Assembly: GCA_036676295.1 (NCBI GenBank)
Contig: JAKFDE010000016.1
Span: 558,001 to 622,000 of the forward strand
DNA length: 64,000 nt
Source: UBA4416 sp036676295
GTDB lineage: Bacteria; Bacteroidota; Bacteroidia; B-17B0; Aurantibacillaceae
Direction of reading: 5' to 3'
In this document: one piece after another, positions 58,470-64,000 of the stretch
Position numbering within the stretch: the stretch's first letter is position 1
Layout: every line of letters starts with the position of its first letter
Notes under the pieces: model-generated
What the model was told of the DNA's origin: nothing
Seen by the model: only the letters and a program-made list of their open reading frames with translations
The model's database searches: none
Program-made: the position numbers and the translations under genes

Positions 58470-59621
58470 GCGTTTTACAGAAAGTCCTTTTTCTGTTTGC
58501 TTCAACAAATTAATTCCAGGTTTTTTTCCTTTTTCTATCAATCCCAATTTCGATTCTAATCCTAAAAATTGCACACCATTATACGTCGCTGCTTTTAATA
58601 AAACTTCCAAACTGATATTAGATTGATGTTGTCTTAAAACATTGATCTCATCTACAATTGACAAAGTAGCATTACTCGCCAAACTATCAGTTCCTAATGT
58701 CAACTTACAATTACTAGCTTGCAATAAAGCAACATCAGGCAAAGTATTTTCAATATATAAATTAGCATGAGGACACAAACACCAAAACAAATGAGGATGG
58801 TGTTTTTCTGCAATTTCAATATCTTCTAGTTTACTAAAAGTGTTATGTACTAACAAGGTATTTACATTAACGTTAAAGCCTTGTAAGATCGTTTGCAAGC
58901 TGCTTTTTCCACTCGCTTTAAAATAGTCAATCGGAATATTTAGCGTTTCGTATAACCTTAAATAATCGCCTGTTTTAAAATTAAAAAATTCATTCTCCGC
59001 TTCACTTTCCTGATTATGAATAGAAGTTGGTTTTTTCTTCAAATAACAATCGTCTGAGATCAATTTGATCAATTCCACAGAAGCCGTATAGGGCGCATGT
59101 GGTGCTAAAGAAACGGACAACCGATTTTTATTATATTCTTCTGCAATTACTTTACCCGATTCGAAAACAAGCTTGGCTCGTTCAGGATTCAATGCAATTA
59201 ATTCTACAAAAGTATGATAATGTAATTTCGATCTTTTTTTTACTTCTATAGAATCTGCCGTGTTACTAATATCTCCAACGGCTACAATGCCTTGTTCAAA
59301 CATGAACTGATCAGCATCCTGCATGAGTTCCTGCTGCAAACCTAAAGAAGTTTGGTTACGTTGTTTTATAACCTCCAACCCAAAATCAACAATACCGGTT
59401 CCTCTGGCAATTTTATCTTTTAAATGACTTAACTCTAAATGGCAATGCGTATTGATAAATCCTGGTGTTAAAATTCCATCCAGGGTTTCTATGTTAGAAA
59501 CTTCTACTTCTTTTTCAGAAACCAGATCTACAATTGATCCTGCATCATCCACCACTACAACAGAAGCGTTGGATAAAAATTCTTTACCCGAAAATAGTTG
59601 TGTGGCTTTGAGAAAACGCAT
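58461..59621 (-). CDS. Amidohydrolase, aminofutalosine/adenosylhomocysteine-deaminase-like
   Basis: 386 residues from the ATG at 59619-59621; a TTG two codons upstream is less likely. Metal-dependent amidohydrolase fold: ILTPGFINTHCHLELSHLK (about 49-67) with the H-x-H metal motif, SVSLAPHAPYTAS (about 164-176) with the catalytic His, PTSIHNQESEAENEFF (about 195-210) where H and E follow the TRZ/ATZ order, LLVHNTFSKLEDI (about 251-263) and LTLGTDSLASNATLSI (about 305-320) with the metal Asp. The HLELS string resembles aminodeoxyfutalosine deaminases of the alternative menaquinone route, but other deaminases of the group share it. The menaquinone identity is unsettled. It overlaps the SiaB-like gene by nine bases on the other strand. 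Confidence 0.8.
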   Translation of the reverse strand: MRFLKATQLFSGKEFLSNASVVVVDDAGSIVDLVSEKEVEVSNIETLDGILTPGFINTHCHLELSHLKDKIARGTGIVDFGLEVIKQRNQTSLGLQQELMQDADQFMFEQGIVAVGDISNTADSIEVKKRSKLHYHTFVELIALNPERAKLVFESGKVIAEEYNKNRLSVSLAPHAPYTASVELIKLISDDCYLKKKPTSIHNQESEAENEFFNFKTGDYLRLYETLNIPIDYFKASGKSSLQTILQGFNVNVNTLLVHNTFSKLEDIEIAEKHHPHLFWCLCPHANLYIENTLPDVALLQASNCKLTLGTDSLASNATLSIVDEINVLRQHQSNISLEVLLKAATYNGVQFLGLESKLGLIEKGKKPGINLLKQTEKGLSVKRLF

Positions 59622-59927
59622 GTTCAAATTTATAATTTATTCGTCGAAAATGACAATTATCTACAATTGACCAATGTTCCGATTAAGTACTGCATACGTT
59701 GGTAATAGTGCGGCTGATTCGACGAAACGGAGCGAACTACAATTTTTTCGGCAGCATTGCGAGGCCTTGTGCGAGAAAAGAATTGGAGTTGGCGTTTCGT
59801 CTTGACTTTTTGCTTCTTTTTGGTCAAGCAAAAAGAAGAGAAAACATCAAAGAAATTGCCTGAATAGCGTTATTCATCGAAAATGCTGCCTCTTATTCGG
59901 TAATTATAAATAACTTTGCAATTCTTC
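59622..59927. other. 306-bp intergenic region with two inverted-repeat elements
   Basis: No gene is seen on either strand. GACGAAACG at 59721-59729 and CGTTTCGTC at 59793-59801 are a perfect nine-base inverted pair with 63 bases between. Next to it at 59804-59842 lies the second copy of the TTTTTG...CAAGCAAAA repeat. Divergent promoters for the amidohydrolase and rlmN should lie here, but I find no convincing -33/-7 pair. Confidence 0.6.
59804..59842. repeat. Copy 2 of the TTTTTG...CAAGCAAAA repeat with hairpin
   Basis: CTTCTTTTTG at 59813-59822 and CAAAAAGAAG at 59829-59838 form a perfect ten-base stem around GTCAAG. The element aligns with 34720-34754 over about 35 bases. No T tract follows, so it is not an obvious terminator. 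Confidence 0.65.
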
Positions 59928-60989
59928 ATGTCAACCAAAAAAGATATACGCGCATTATCCGAAAATGAGATCATTGACCTTTTAAAACAAAAGGGCGAAG
60001 CTTCATTCAGAGCCAAACAAATTTATGAATGGCTATGGAAAAAAACGGCTCATAGTTTTGATGATATGTCCAATCTTTCAAAACCATTAAGAGATTGGTT
60101 GAAAGAACATTATGTGATCAATGCCGTTGAAGTGAGCGATATGCAAGTGAGTACCGACCGCACCATTAAATGCGCCATGAAACTGGCAGATAATAATGTG
60201 GTGGAAAGCGTATTGATCCCAACTAAAACACGCATGACGGCTTGTATCTCTTCGCAAGTAGGTTGCAGTTTAACCTGTAAGTTTTGTGCTACAGGTAAAT
60301 TAAAACGTCTGCGTAACTTAAATGCCGATGAGATCTATGATCAGGTAGCTTTAGTAAAAAATTTAGCGGAAACTAAATACAACCAGCCTTTAACTAATAT
60401 CGTTTACATGGGCATGGGCGAGCCTTTATTGAATTATGCAGAAATGCTTCGTTCGGTAGATCGTATTACCTCTCCAAATGGTTTAGGTATGAGCCCATCA
60501 CGTATTACAGTAAGTACCGCCGGTATTGCCAAGATGATCATGAAGCTGGGCGATGATCAGGTAAAATTTAATTTGGCTTTATCTTTACACGCCGCTAATG
60601 ATGAGAAACGTAATCACATCATGCCGATCAACGAAACCAATACCTTGGATGCGTTAGAAGAAGCGCTTAATTATTTTTATGAAAAAACAGGTTCTCGCGT
60701 AACCTTCGAATACATTGTGTTTAAAGATTTTAATGATGGTATACAAGATGCCCGTGAGTTAGCAGATTTTTGCAAAAAGACCACAGCTAAAGTCAACATT
60801 ATTGAATACAACCCTATTGAAGATGGTGAGTTTAAACAAACCACACCTGAACGTTTAGAAGCTTTTGTAAACCATTTGGAAAGCAAAGGCATTATCGTTA
60901 ACGTGCGCCGAAGCCGTGGTAAAGACATTGATGCCGCTTGCGGACAGTTAGTAAATAAGAATAAAACGGCTAGCCAGGTTTTTAAGTAA
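59928..60989 (+). CDS. rlmN: 23S rRNA (adenine2503-C2)-methyltransferase, dual-specificity radical SAM
   Basis: Methylates A2503 of 23S rRNA and A37 of some tRNAs using two SAM and a [4Fe-4S] cluster. 353 residues from the ATG at 59928 (a TTG at 59916 is not needed). The N-terminal HhH-like domain has ASFRAKQIYEWLWKKTAHSF (about 24-43). The radical-SAM loop is CSLTCKFCATGKLKRLRNL (about 113-131) with C-x3-C-x2-C, next to ACISSQVG. YMGMGEPLLNYAEML (about 160-174) is the GEP motif. NVRRSRGKDIDAACGQL (about 325-341) holds the mobile catalytic Cys. All critical residues are present. Monocistronic or first in a unit with the polyprenyl synthase, 141 bp on. Confidence 0.96.
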   Translation: MSTKKDIRALSENEIIDLLKQKGEASFRAKQIYEWLWKKTAHSFDDMSNLSKPLRDWLKEHYVINAVEVSDMQVSTDRTIKCAMKLADNNVVESVLIPTKTRMTACISSQVGCSLTCKFCATGKLKRLRNLNADEIYDQVALVKNLAETKYNQPLTNIVYMGMGEPLLNYAEMLRSVDRITSPNGLGMSPSRITVSTAGIAKMIMKLGDDQVKFNLALSLHAANDEKRNHIMPINETNTLDALEEALNYFYEKTGSRVTFEYIVFKDFNDGIQDARELADFCKKTTAKVNIIEYNPIEDGEFKQTTPERLEAFVNHLESKGIIVNVRRSRGKDIDAACGQLVNKNKTASQVFK

Positions 60990-61000
60990 ATTTATTTTCT

Positions 61001-61049
61001 CGCAGATTCTCGCGGATTTTCTCTGCGGTAATCAGCGAAATCTGCGCGA
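61001..61049. repeat. Imperfect inverted repeat CGCAGATT/AATCTGCG
   Basis: CGCAGATTCTCGCGGATT at 61001-61018 and the complement of 61031-61049 (AATCAGCGAAATCTGCGCG) agree at most positions, giving a two-lobed hairpin. The parts CGCAGATT and CGCTGATT are a repeat recalled from intergenic regions of many Bacteroidota. It stands between rlmN and the polyprenyl synthase gene. Confidence 0.6.
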
Positions 61050-61130
61050 CAATTTCAAATAACTCAAGACTCAAAAATCCCTTTTTTACTAATACTTTTA
61101 ACCCTATATTTACGCAACTCAAAATTTGTA

Positions 61131-62105
61131 GTGAATCCCGTAGATCAAATAAAAGCGCCTATTGACAGACACATGGACGAGTTTGAAATCAAGTTCAAAC
61201 AGTCGATGAAAAGTAATGTGCCTTTGCTGGATAAAATTACGGGCTACATTGTAAAACGCAAGGGTAAACAAATACGCCCGATGTTTGTTTTTTTGAGTGC
61301 ACAATGCGCCGGCGAGATCAACGAAAGCACTTATCGCGCGGCTTCTTTAATTGAATTATTGCACACCGCCACTTTAGTACATGATGATGTTGTAGATGAC
61401 AGTAACGAACGTCGCGGATTTTTTAGCGTAAATGCCTTATGGAAAAATAAAATTGCCGTATTAATTGGCGACTTTTTATTATCAAGCGGTTTGTTATTAT
61501 CCTTAGATAACGATGATTTTCATTTACTAAAAATAGTAAGTAATGCCGTGCGCGAAATGAGCGAAGGCGAATTGCTGCAAATTGAAAAAGCACGTAAGCT
61601 GGATATTTCGGAAGAAATTTATTTTGAGATCATCACTAAAAAAACAGCCACATTAATTGCGGCATGTTGTGCAGCAGGCGTCGCTTCTATTACAAACGAC
61701 AAGCAAATGATCGACCGCTTTAAAGATTTTGGAACCAACACCGGAATTGCTTTTCAAATAAAAGATGACTTGTTTGATTTTGGTGACGATACTTCTATTG
61801 GCAAACCAACAGGTATTGATATTAAAGAAAAGAAAATGACCTTGCCATTGATCTATGCCTTGAACAATAGTACCTGGTTAGAAAAGCGCCGCATCATAAA
61901 TATTGTAAAAAACCACAACGACGATCCTAAAAAGGTAGCCGAGGTGATAAGCTTTGTGATTGCCAAAGGCGGCATACAATACGCCGAACAAGTCATGCAT
62001 CATTACAAAGACAAGGCCCTTGCTTTATTAAATGATGTGCCGGATAGCCCATCCAAACAAAGCCTGATACAACTCGTTAATTATTCTATTGAACGTAAAA
62101 AATAA
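61131..62105 (+). CDS. ispB: Polyprenyl diphosphate synthase (octaprenyl-type)
   Basis: Builds the long isoprenoid diphosphate tail of menaquinone by adding isopentenyl units. 324 residues starting GTG 61131; the next in-frame ATG (61173) would cut conserved residues. GKQIRPMFVFLSAQCAGE (about 44-61) is the first region with K-x-IRP; LIELLHTATLVHDDVVDDSNERRG (in parts, about 72-96) is the first Asp-rich motif DD-x2-DD; KTATLIAACCAAG (about 168-180); and FQIKDDLFDFGDDTSIGKPTG (about 213-233) is the second Asp-rich motif. The bulky residues before the first motif are small, consistent with a long-chain product. It is followed after five bases by the MORN-type lipoprotein gene. Confidence 0.9.
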   Translation: MNPVDQIKAPIDRHMDEFEIKFKQSMKSNVPLLDKITGYIVKRKGKQIRPMFVFLSAQCAGEINESTYRAASLIELLHTATLVHDDVVDDSNERRGFFSVNALWKNKIAVLIGDFLLSSGLLLSLDNDDFHLLKIVSNAVREMSEGELLQIEKARKLDISEEIYFEIITKKTATLIAACCAAGVASITNDKQMIDRFKDFGTNTGIAFQIKDDLFDFGDDTSIGKPTGIDIKEKKMTLPLIYALNNSTWLEKRRIINIVKNHNDDPKKVAEVISFVIAKGGIQYAEQVMHHYKDKALALLNDVPDSPSKQSLIQLVNYSIERKK

Positions 62106-62110
62106 ATACC

Positions 62111-62605
62111 ATGTTAAAATTCACTACACTTTTAGCCACTGTTTTTGTTTGTTTTAGTTTACTGTTTACAAATTGTAAAAGTAGCCAAACAGAAGATAGC
62201 CAAGCCAAACAAGATTCATTAACCGGAGCTGCCAATACCAAGACCATTGCCATTAACGACTATAACAAATACGCTATTTCTCCGCCCGACACAGATTACA
62301 CCGGAGATTTTTTAGAAAAATATCCTAATGGCATTATTAAATTTCAGGGCTTTTACCGCTTTGGTTTACGCCACGGCCAATGGATGTCGTTTTACGAGAA
62401 CGGAGAAAAATGGAGTGAAACCTTTTACGATAAAGGCAAACGCCAGGGTGCTACTAATGTGTATTACTTAAGTGGCAAATTACATTATGCCGGTTGGTAC
62501 AAAAACGATTTGAGAGACAGCCTTTGGTTGTTTTATGATGAAACAGGAAAAGAAATTGACCGCCGCGCCTACCGCGAAGATCAGGAGACCGGATTGGTGA
62601 ATTAG
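62111..62605 (+). CDS. MORN-repeat (YwqK-like) lipoprotein
   Basis: 164 residues. The lipoprotein signal peptide ends FSLLFTNCKSS (Cys about 21). After a low-complexity linker (about 25-60) come about four MORN-like repeats: YPNGIIKFQGFYRFGLRHGQW (in parts, about 71-91), MSFYENGEKWSETFYDKGKRQG, YYLSGKLHYAGWYKNDLRD, and LWLFYDETGKEIDRRAY. They match the F/Y..NG.....G.Y..G...G.W pattern. Relatives are labelled YwqK-like or toxin-antitoxin-related, with little support. Probable outer-membrane or periplasmic lipoprotein. It is the last gene of a short plus-strand run that starts at 61131. Function unknown. Confidence 0.75.
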   Translation: MLKFTTLLATVFVCFSLLFTNCKSSQTEDSQAKQDSLTGAANTKTIAINDYNKYAISPPDTDYTGDFLEKYPNGIIKFQGFYRFGLRHGQWMSFYENGEKWSETFYDKGKRQGATNVYYLSGKLHYAGWYKNDLRDSLWLFYDETGKEIDRRAYREDQETGLVN

Positions 62606-62654
62606 GTTTACTTGCAAACAAATACTTATAAATGGAACATGCGCCAATCTGCTA

Positions 62655-62664
62655 GTTAGTAGCA
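62655..62664. repeat. Left boundary of cassette-like unit (GTTAGTAGCA)
   Basis: This ten-base word is the exact complement of TGCTACTAAC at 63277-63286, next to the stop codon of the gene it precedes. It begins with GTTAG as in an integron R' (GTTRRRY) end, five bases before the ATG. It also sits in a small local palindrome, TGCTA/TAGCA (62650-62664). Confidence 0.5.
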
Positions 62665-62668
62665 ATTT

Positions 62669-63274
62669 ATGAAACATACACTCATATTACTTATTCTGAC
62701 CTTGACTATAAAAACGTATGGGTGTGACTGTTTGACTCCTAAAACTGGCGACGCATTAAGATCGTACGATGTAGTTTTTGTAGGTAGAATTATATCATAC
62801 CATGACAGTACAAAATTGTATTCAGCCAACCCATATATTGGACAAGTAGGATTCTATAACTTTGAAATAATACGTTATTTCAAAGGTTTGACAAAATCAA
62901 ATAAAATAGTCTCTCTTGTTGAAAATGGGAATAATTGTGACTTTCAATTCAAGAACTATTTTGAAGGCGACACTTTCTTGGTTTATGCAGATTTAAATGG
63001 GGAGAGCTTTAATGCACATACACTAAGTACACATATATGTTCGAGAACAAAACTTGTTAGAGAAATAGTAGAAAAAGAGGAATTGGATATTTATAATAAT
63101 TTTACACAATGGAAGTATCCAGAAAATATTGAACAAGTTGCAATAAAAGGACAACAATTATCTAGCACTGTAAAAGACAACGAAACAGACAATAAATCAC
63201 TGACTATTTTAATCAGTATACTAGTTGTACTCAATCTGACAATAATAATTTTATTAGTAAAACGGAGAAAATAA
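62669..63274 (+). CDS. Hypothetical secreted NTR/TIMP-like protein in cassette-like setting
   Basis: 201 residues. A signal peptide (about 1-17) is followed at once by CDCLTP (about 19-24), the C-x-C start known from tissue-inhibitor-of-metalloprotease (NTR) domains, then YDVVFVGRIISYHDS (about 33-47) as in bacterial relatives. Further Cys at NNCDFQF (near 91) and HICSRTKL (near 122) could close disulfides. The C-terminus has one membrane helix (about 177-197) and KRRK. Function unknown; a protease-inhibitor role is only a suggestion from fold. It has a start within 5 bases of a GTTAGTAGCA boundary and a stop 3 bases ahead of the complementary TGCTACTAAC, giving the packed layout of an integron cassette. 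Its neighbours read as ordinary chromosome. Confidence 0.65.
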   Translation: MKHTLILLILTLTIKTYGCDCLTPKTGDALRSYDVVFVGRIISYHDSTKLYSANPYIGQVGFYNFEIIRYFKGLTKSNKIVSLVENGNNCDFQFKNYFEGDTFLVYADLNGESFNAHTLSTHICSRTKLVREIVEKEELDIYNNFTQWKYPENIEQVAIKGQQLSSTVKDNETDNKSLTILISILVVLNLTIIILLVKRRK

Positions 63275-63276
63275 AC

Positions 63277-63461
63277 TGCTACTAACACACGCTTGGTTCC
63301 AGCTGGGCTTGACAACAAAGCTTTTGCAAAGGCTTTTGTCCGCTGACGGCGGAACTTTTTTCGCTTTGCAAAAGTCCATTAAACATTTATCTTTATAGAA
63401 GCGTTTCGGTAAGACACGGTTTCAAACCAGACTGAAGCCAAGCGCGAAAACGTTAGATGCA
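63277..63461. repeat. attC-like recombination site, copy B (tentative)
   Basis: Ends: TGCTACTAAC (63277-63286) and GTTAGATGCA (63452-63461), the second differing in two positions from the left boundary GTTAGTAGCA. Inside, GCTTGGTTC-AG near 63291-63302 pairs with CTGAAgCCAAGC near 63431-63442 with one unpaired base on each side, the arrangement of attC L''/L' arms. A further pair CTTTTGCAAAG (63321-63331) and CTTTGCAAAAG (63364-63374) makes the central stem. Total about 180 bp, longer than most attC sites but of that architecture. No integrase gene is in the window. Confidence 0.42.
63365..63395 (+). promoter_or_regulatory. Bacteroidota-type promoter inside attC-like copy B
   Basis: TTTG at 63365-63368 and TATCTTTA at 63388-63395 are 19 bases apart. 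It is part of the 31-base segment (63363-63393) 28/31 identical to 36339-36369. It points right, but the next gene on the right (63479 onward) is on the minus strand, so here the promoter has no visible target. Confidence 0.5.
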
Positions 63462-63478
63462 TTCAAATAAAGTGAATA

Positions 63479-64000
63479 CTAATTCTCCACAGTCGCCAAC
63501 TGAGGCTGTTTAATTTTATCCGTCTTTTTCAAGCCTTCTAAAATTTCTACATTGATCCCATCAGATAAGCCCGTTTTCACATAACGTTTTTCAAATTGCT
63601 GATTAGTGGTTTCTACCTCAACAAACGATTTTTCTTTTTCAAATTGCAACGTACTTTCGTTAATGGCTAATACTTTATCTTTCTTAGCTAAAATAATATC
63701 GGCATTAGCGCTATAACCTGCGCGTAAAAAGGCTGCGTTTTCTTTACTGATAGACGCACGTATCAAGAATTGTATAGCTCCATTTTCTGTAATACCTTTT
63801 GGTGCAATGTATTCTAACTTAGCTTTAAAACTTTCTTTATCAATAGCACCAATCGTCAAGACAATGTCCATGCCTTCCTGCACCTTCCCTACTTCACTTT
63901 CATCTAATTTCCCTTCAAAGATCATTTCGCCCATGTTAGCTACCGAAGCAATGGTTGTTCCTTCATTAAAAGTATTACTCTCAATCACTTGTCCGCCTTC
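63479..64000 (-). CDS. RND efflux periplasmic adaptor, C-terminal part (cut by right edge)
   Basis: The frame enters from the right edge; 173 codons are visible, ending QPQLATVEN. It reads EGGQVIESNTFNEGTTIASVANMGEMIF, in parts, the lipoyl/beta-barrel hand-over of HlyD-type adaptors. FEGKLDESEVGKVQEGMDIV (about 34-53 of the visible part) is the beta-barrel strand pair, and VETTNQQFEKRYVKTGLSDGINVEILEGL is the membrane-proximal domain with the usual V.G...G..VEI..GL ending. It would link an RND pump to an outer-membrane channel to export drugs, metals or lipids. The pump gene should lie further left on this strand, but only the attC-like stretch is there, so the unit order is adaptor last. The start is outside the window. 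Confidence 0.88.
   Translation of the reverse strand, partial: EGGQVIESNTFNEGTTIASVANMGEMIFEGKLDESEVGKVQEGMDIVLTIGAIDKESFKAKLEYIAPKGITENGAIQFLIRASISKENAAFLRAGYSANADIILAKKDKVLAINESTLQFEKEKSFVEVETTNQQFEKRYVKTGLSDGINVEILEGLKKTDKIKQPQLATVEN

Noticed and set aside
59622..59927. Possible tRNA or small RNA gene in the 306-bp gap
   Set aside because: No T-arm GTTCGANNC, no CCA end and no cloverleaf pairing could be found.

Overview
The window is AT-rich chromosomal DNA of a member of the phylum Bacteroidota. The evidence is two large secreted proteins with type IX secretion (T9SS) C-terminal sorting domains, a gldF-gldG gliding-motility pair, a DUF5522 protein, a pair of RsmI/RecQ and MlaD/Fe-S genes in an arrangement familiar from this phylum, lipoproteins with short signal peptides, and promoter-like sequences of the TTTG-N18/19-TAnnTTTG type. 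No tRNA, rRNA, CRISPR array, transposase, integrase or prophage gene was seen. The class cannot be fixed from the sequence alone.

Region 1 (1-12893) is a surface-polysaccharide locus, almost entirely on the minus strand: the start of galE, five glycosyltransferases, an acyltransferase-3 protein, an AsnB-type amidotransferase, a transglutaminase-like membrane protein and a Wzx-type flippase. The single plus-strand gene (1891-3231) is a polytopic membrane protein that could be the missing polymerase. Region 2 (13002-22566) holds a T9SS-exported PKD-rich protein, rdgB, a second asnB, a THUMP-type rRNA methyltransferase, an MlaF/MlaE lipid-transport ABC pair and a double universal stress protein.

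Region 3 (22762-31888) holds rpsP with an extended tail, then a minus-strand string: TPR lipoprotein, CCG-type Fe-S protein, small HAD-like protein, membrane Fe-S protein, MlaD/MCE protein, an unknown histidine-bearing membrane protein and DUF5522. It ends with a PLP-dependent desulfhydrase-like enzyme and two related beta-barrel-like proteins. Region 4 (32119-40448), on the plus strand, pairs a 2-aminomuconic-semialdehyde-dehydrogenase-like enzyme with a 2-aminomuconate-deaminase-like RidA protein (3-hydroxyanthranilate/kynurenine breakdown), together with thiL, an S9 oligopeptidase, a VOC protein, a CAP protein and a CPBP protease. Several palindromic intergenic repeats lie here.

Region 5 (40567-54095) holds a giant M43-type T9SS metalloprotease, rsmI, recQ, a DUF218 protein, dnaN, the DUF4340-gldG-gldF operon and a secreted Ig-like protein. 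Region 6 (54278-64000) holds a PAP2-like membrane protein, an SDR, a CapA-like lipoprotein, a deoxynucleoside kinase, a SiaB-like kinase, an amidohydrolase, rlmN, a polyprenyl synthase, a MORN-type lipoprotein, a secreted NTR-like protein and the end of an RND efflux adaptor.

The most unusual signal is at 62655-63461. A single hypothetical gene is tightly bracketed by a 10-bp inverted match (GTTAGTAGCA / TGCTACTAAC) and followed by an imperfect palindrome ending in GTTAGATGCA, which resembles an integron gene cassette with its attC site. A related stretch at 36267-36401 shares a 31-base segment with it (28 of 31 identical). That segment has the form of a Bacteroidota promoter (TTTG-N19-TATCTTyr-like). 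No integron integrase lies in the window.
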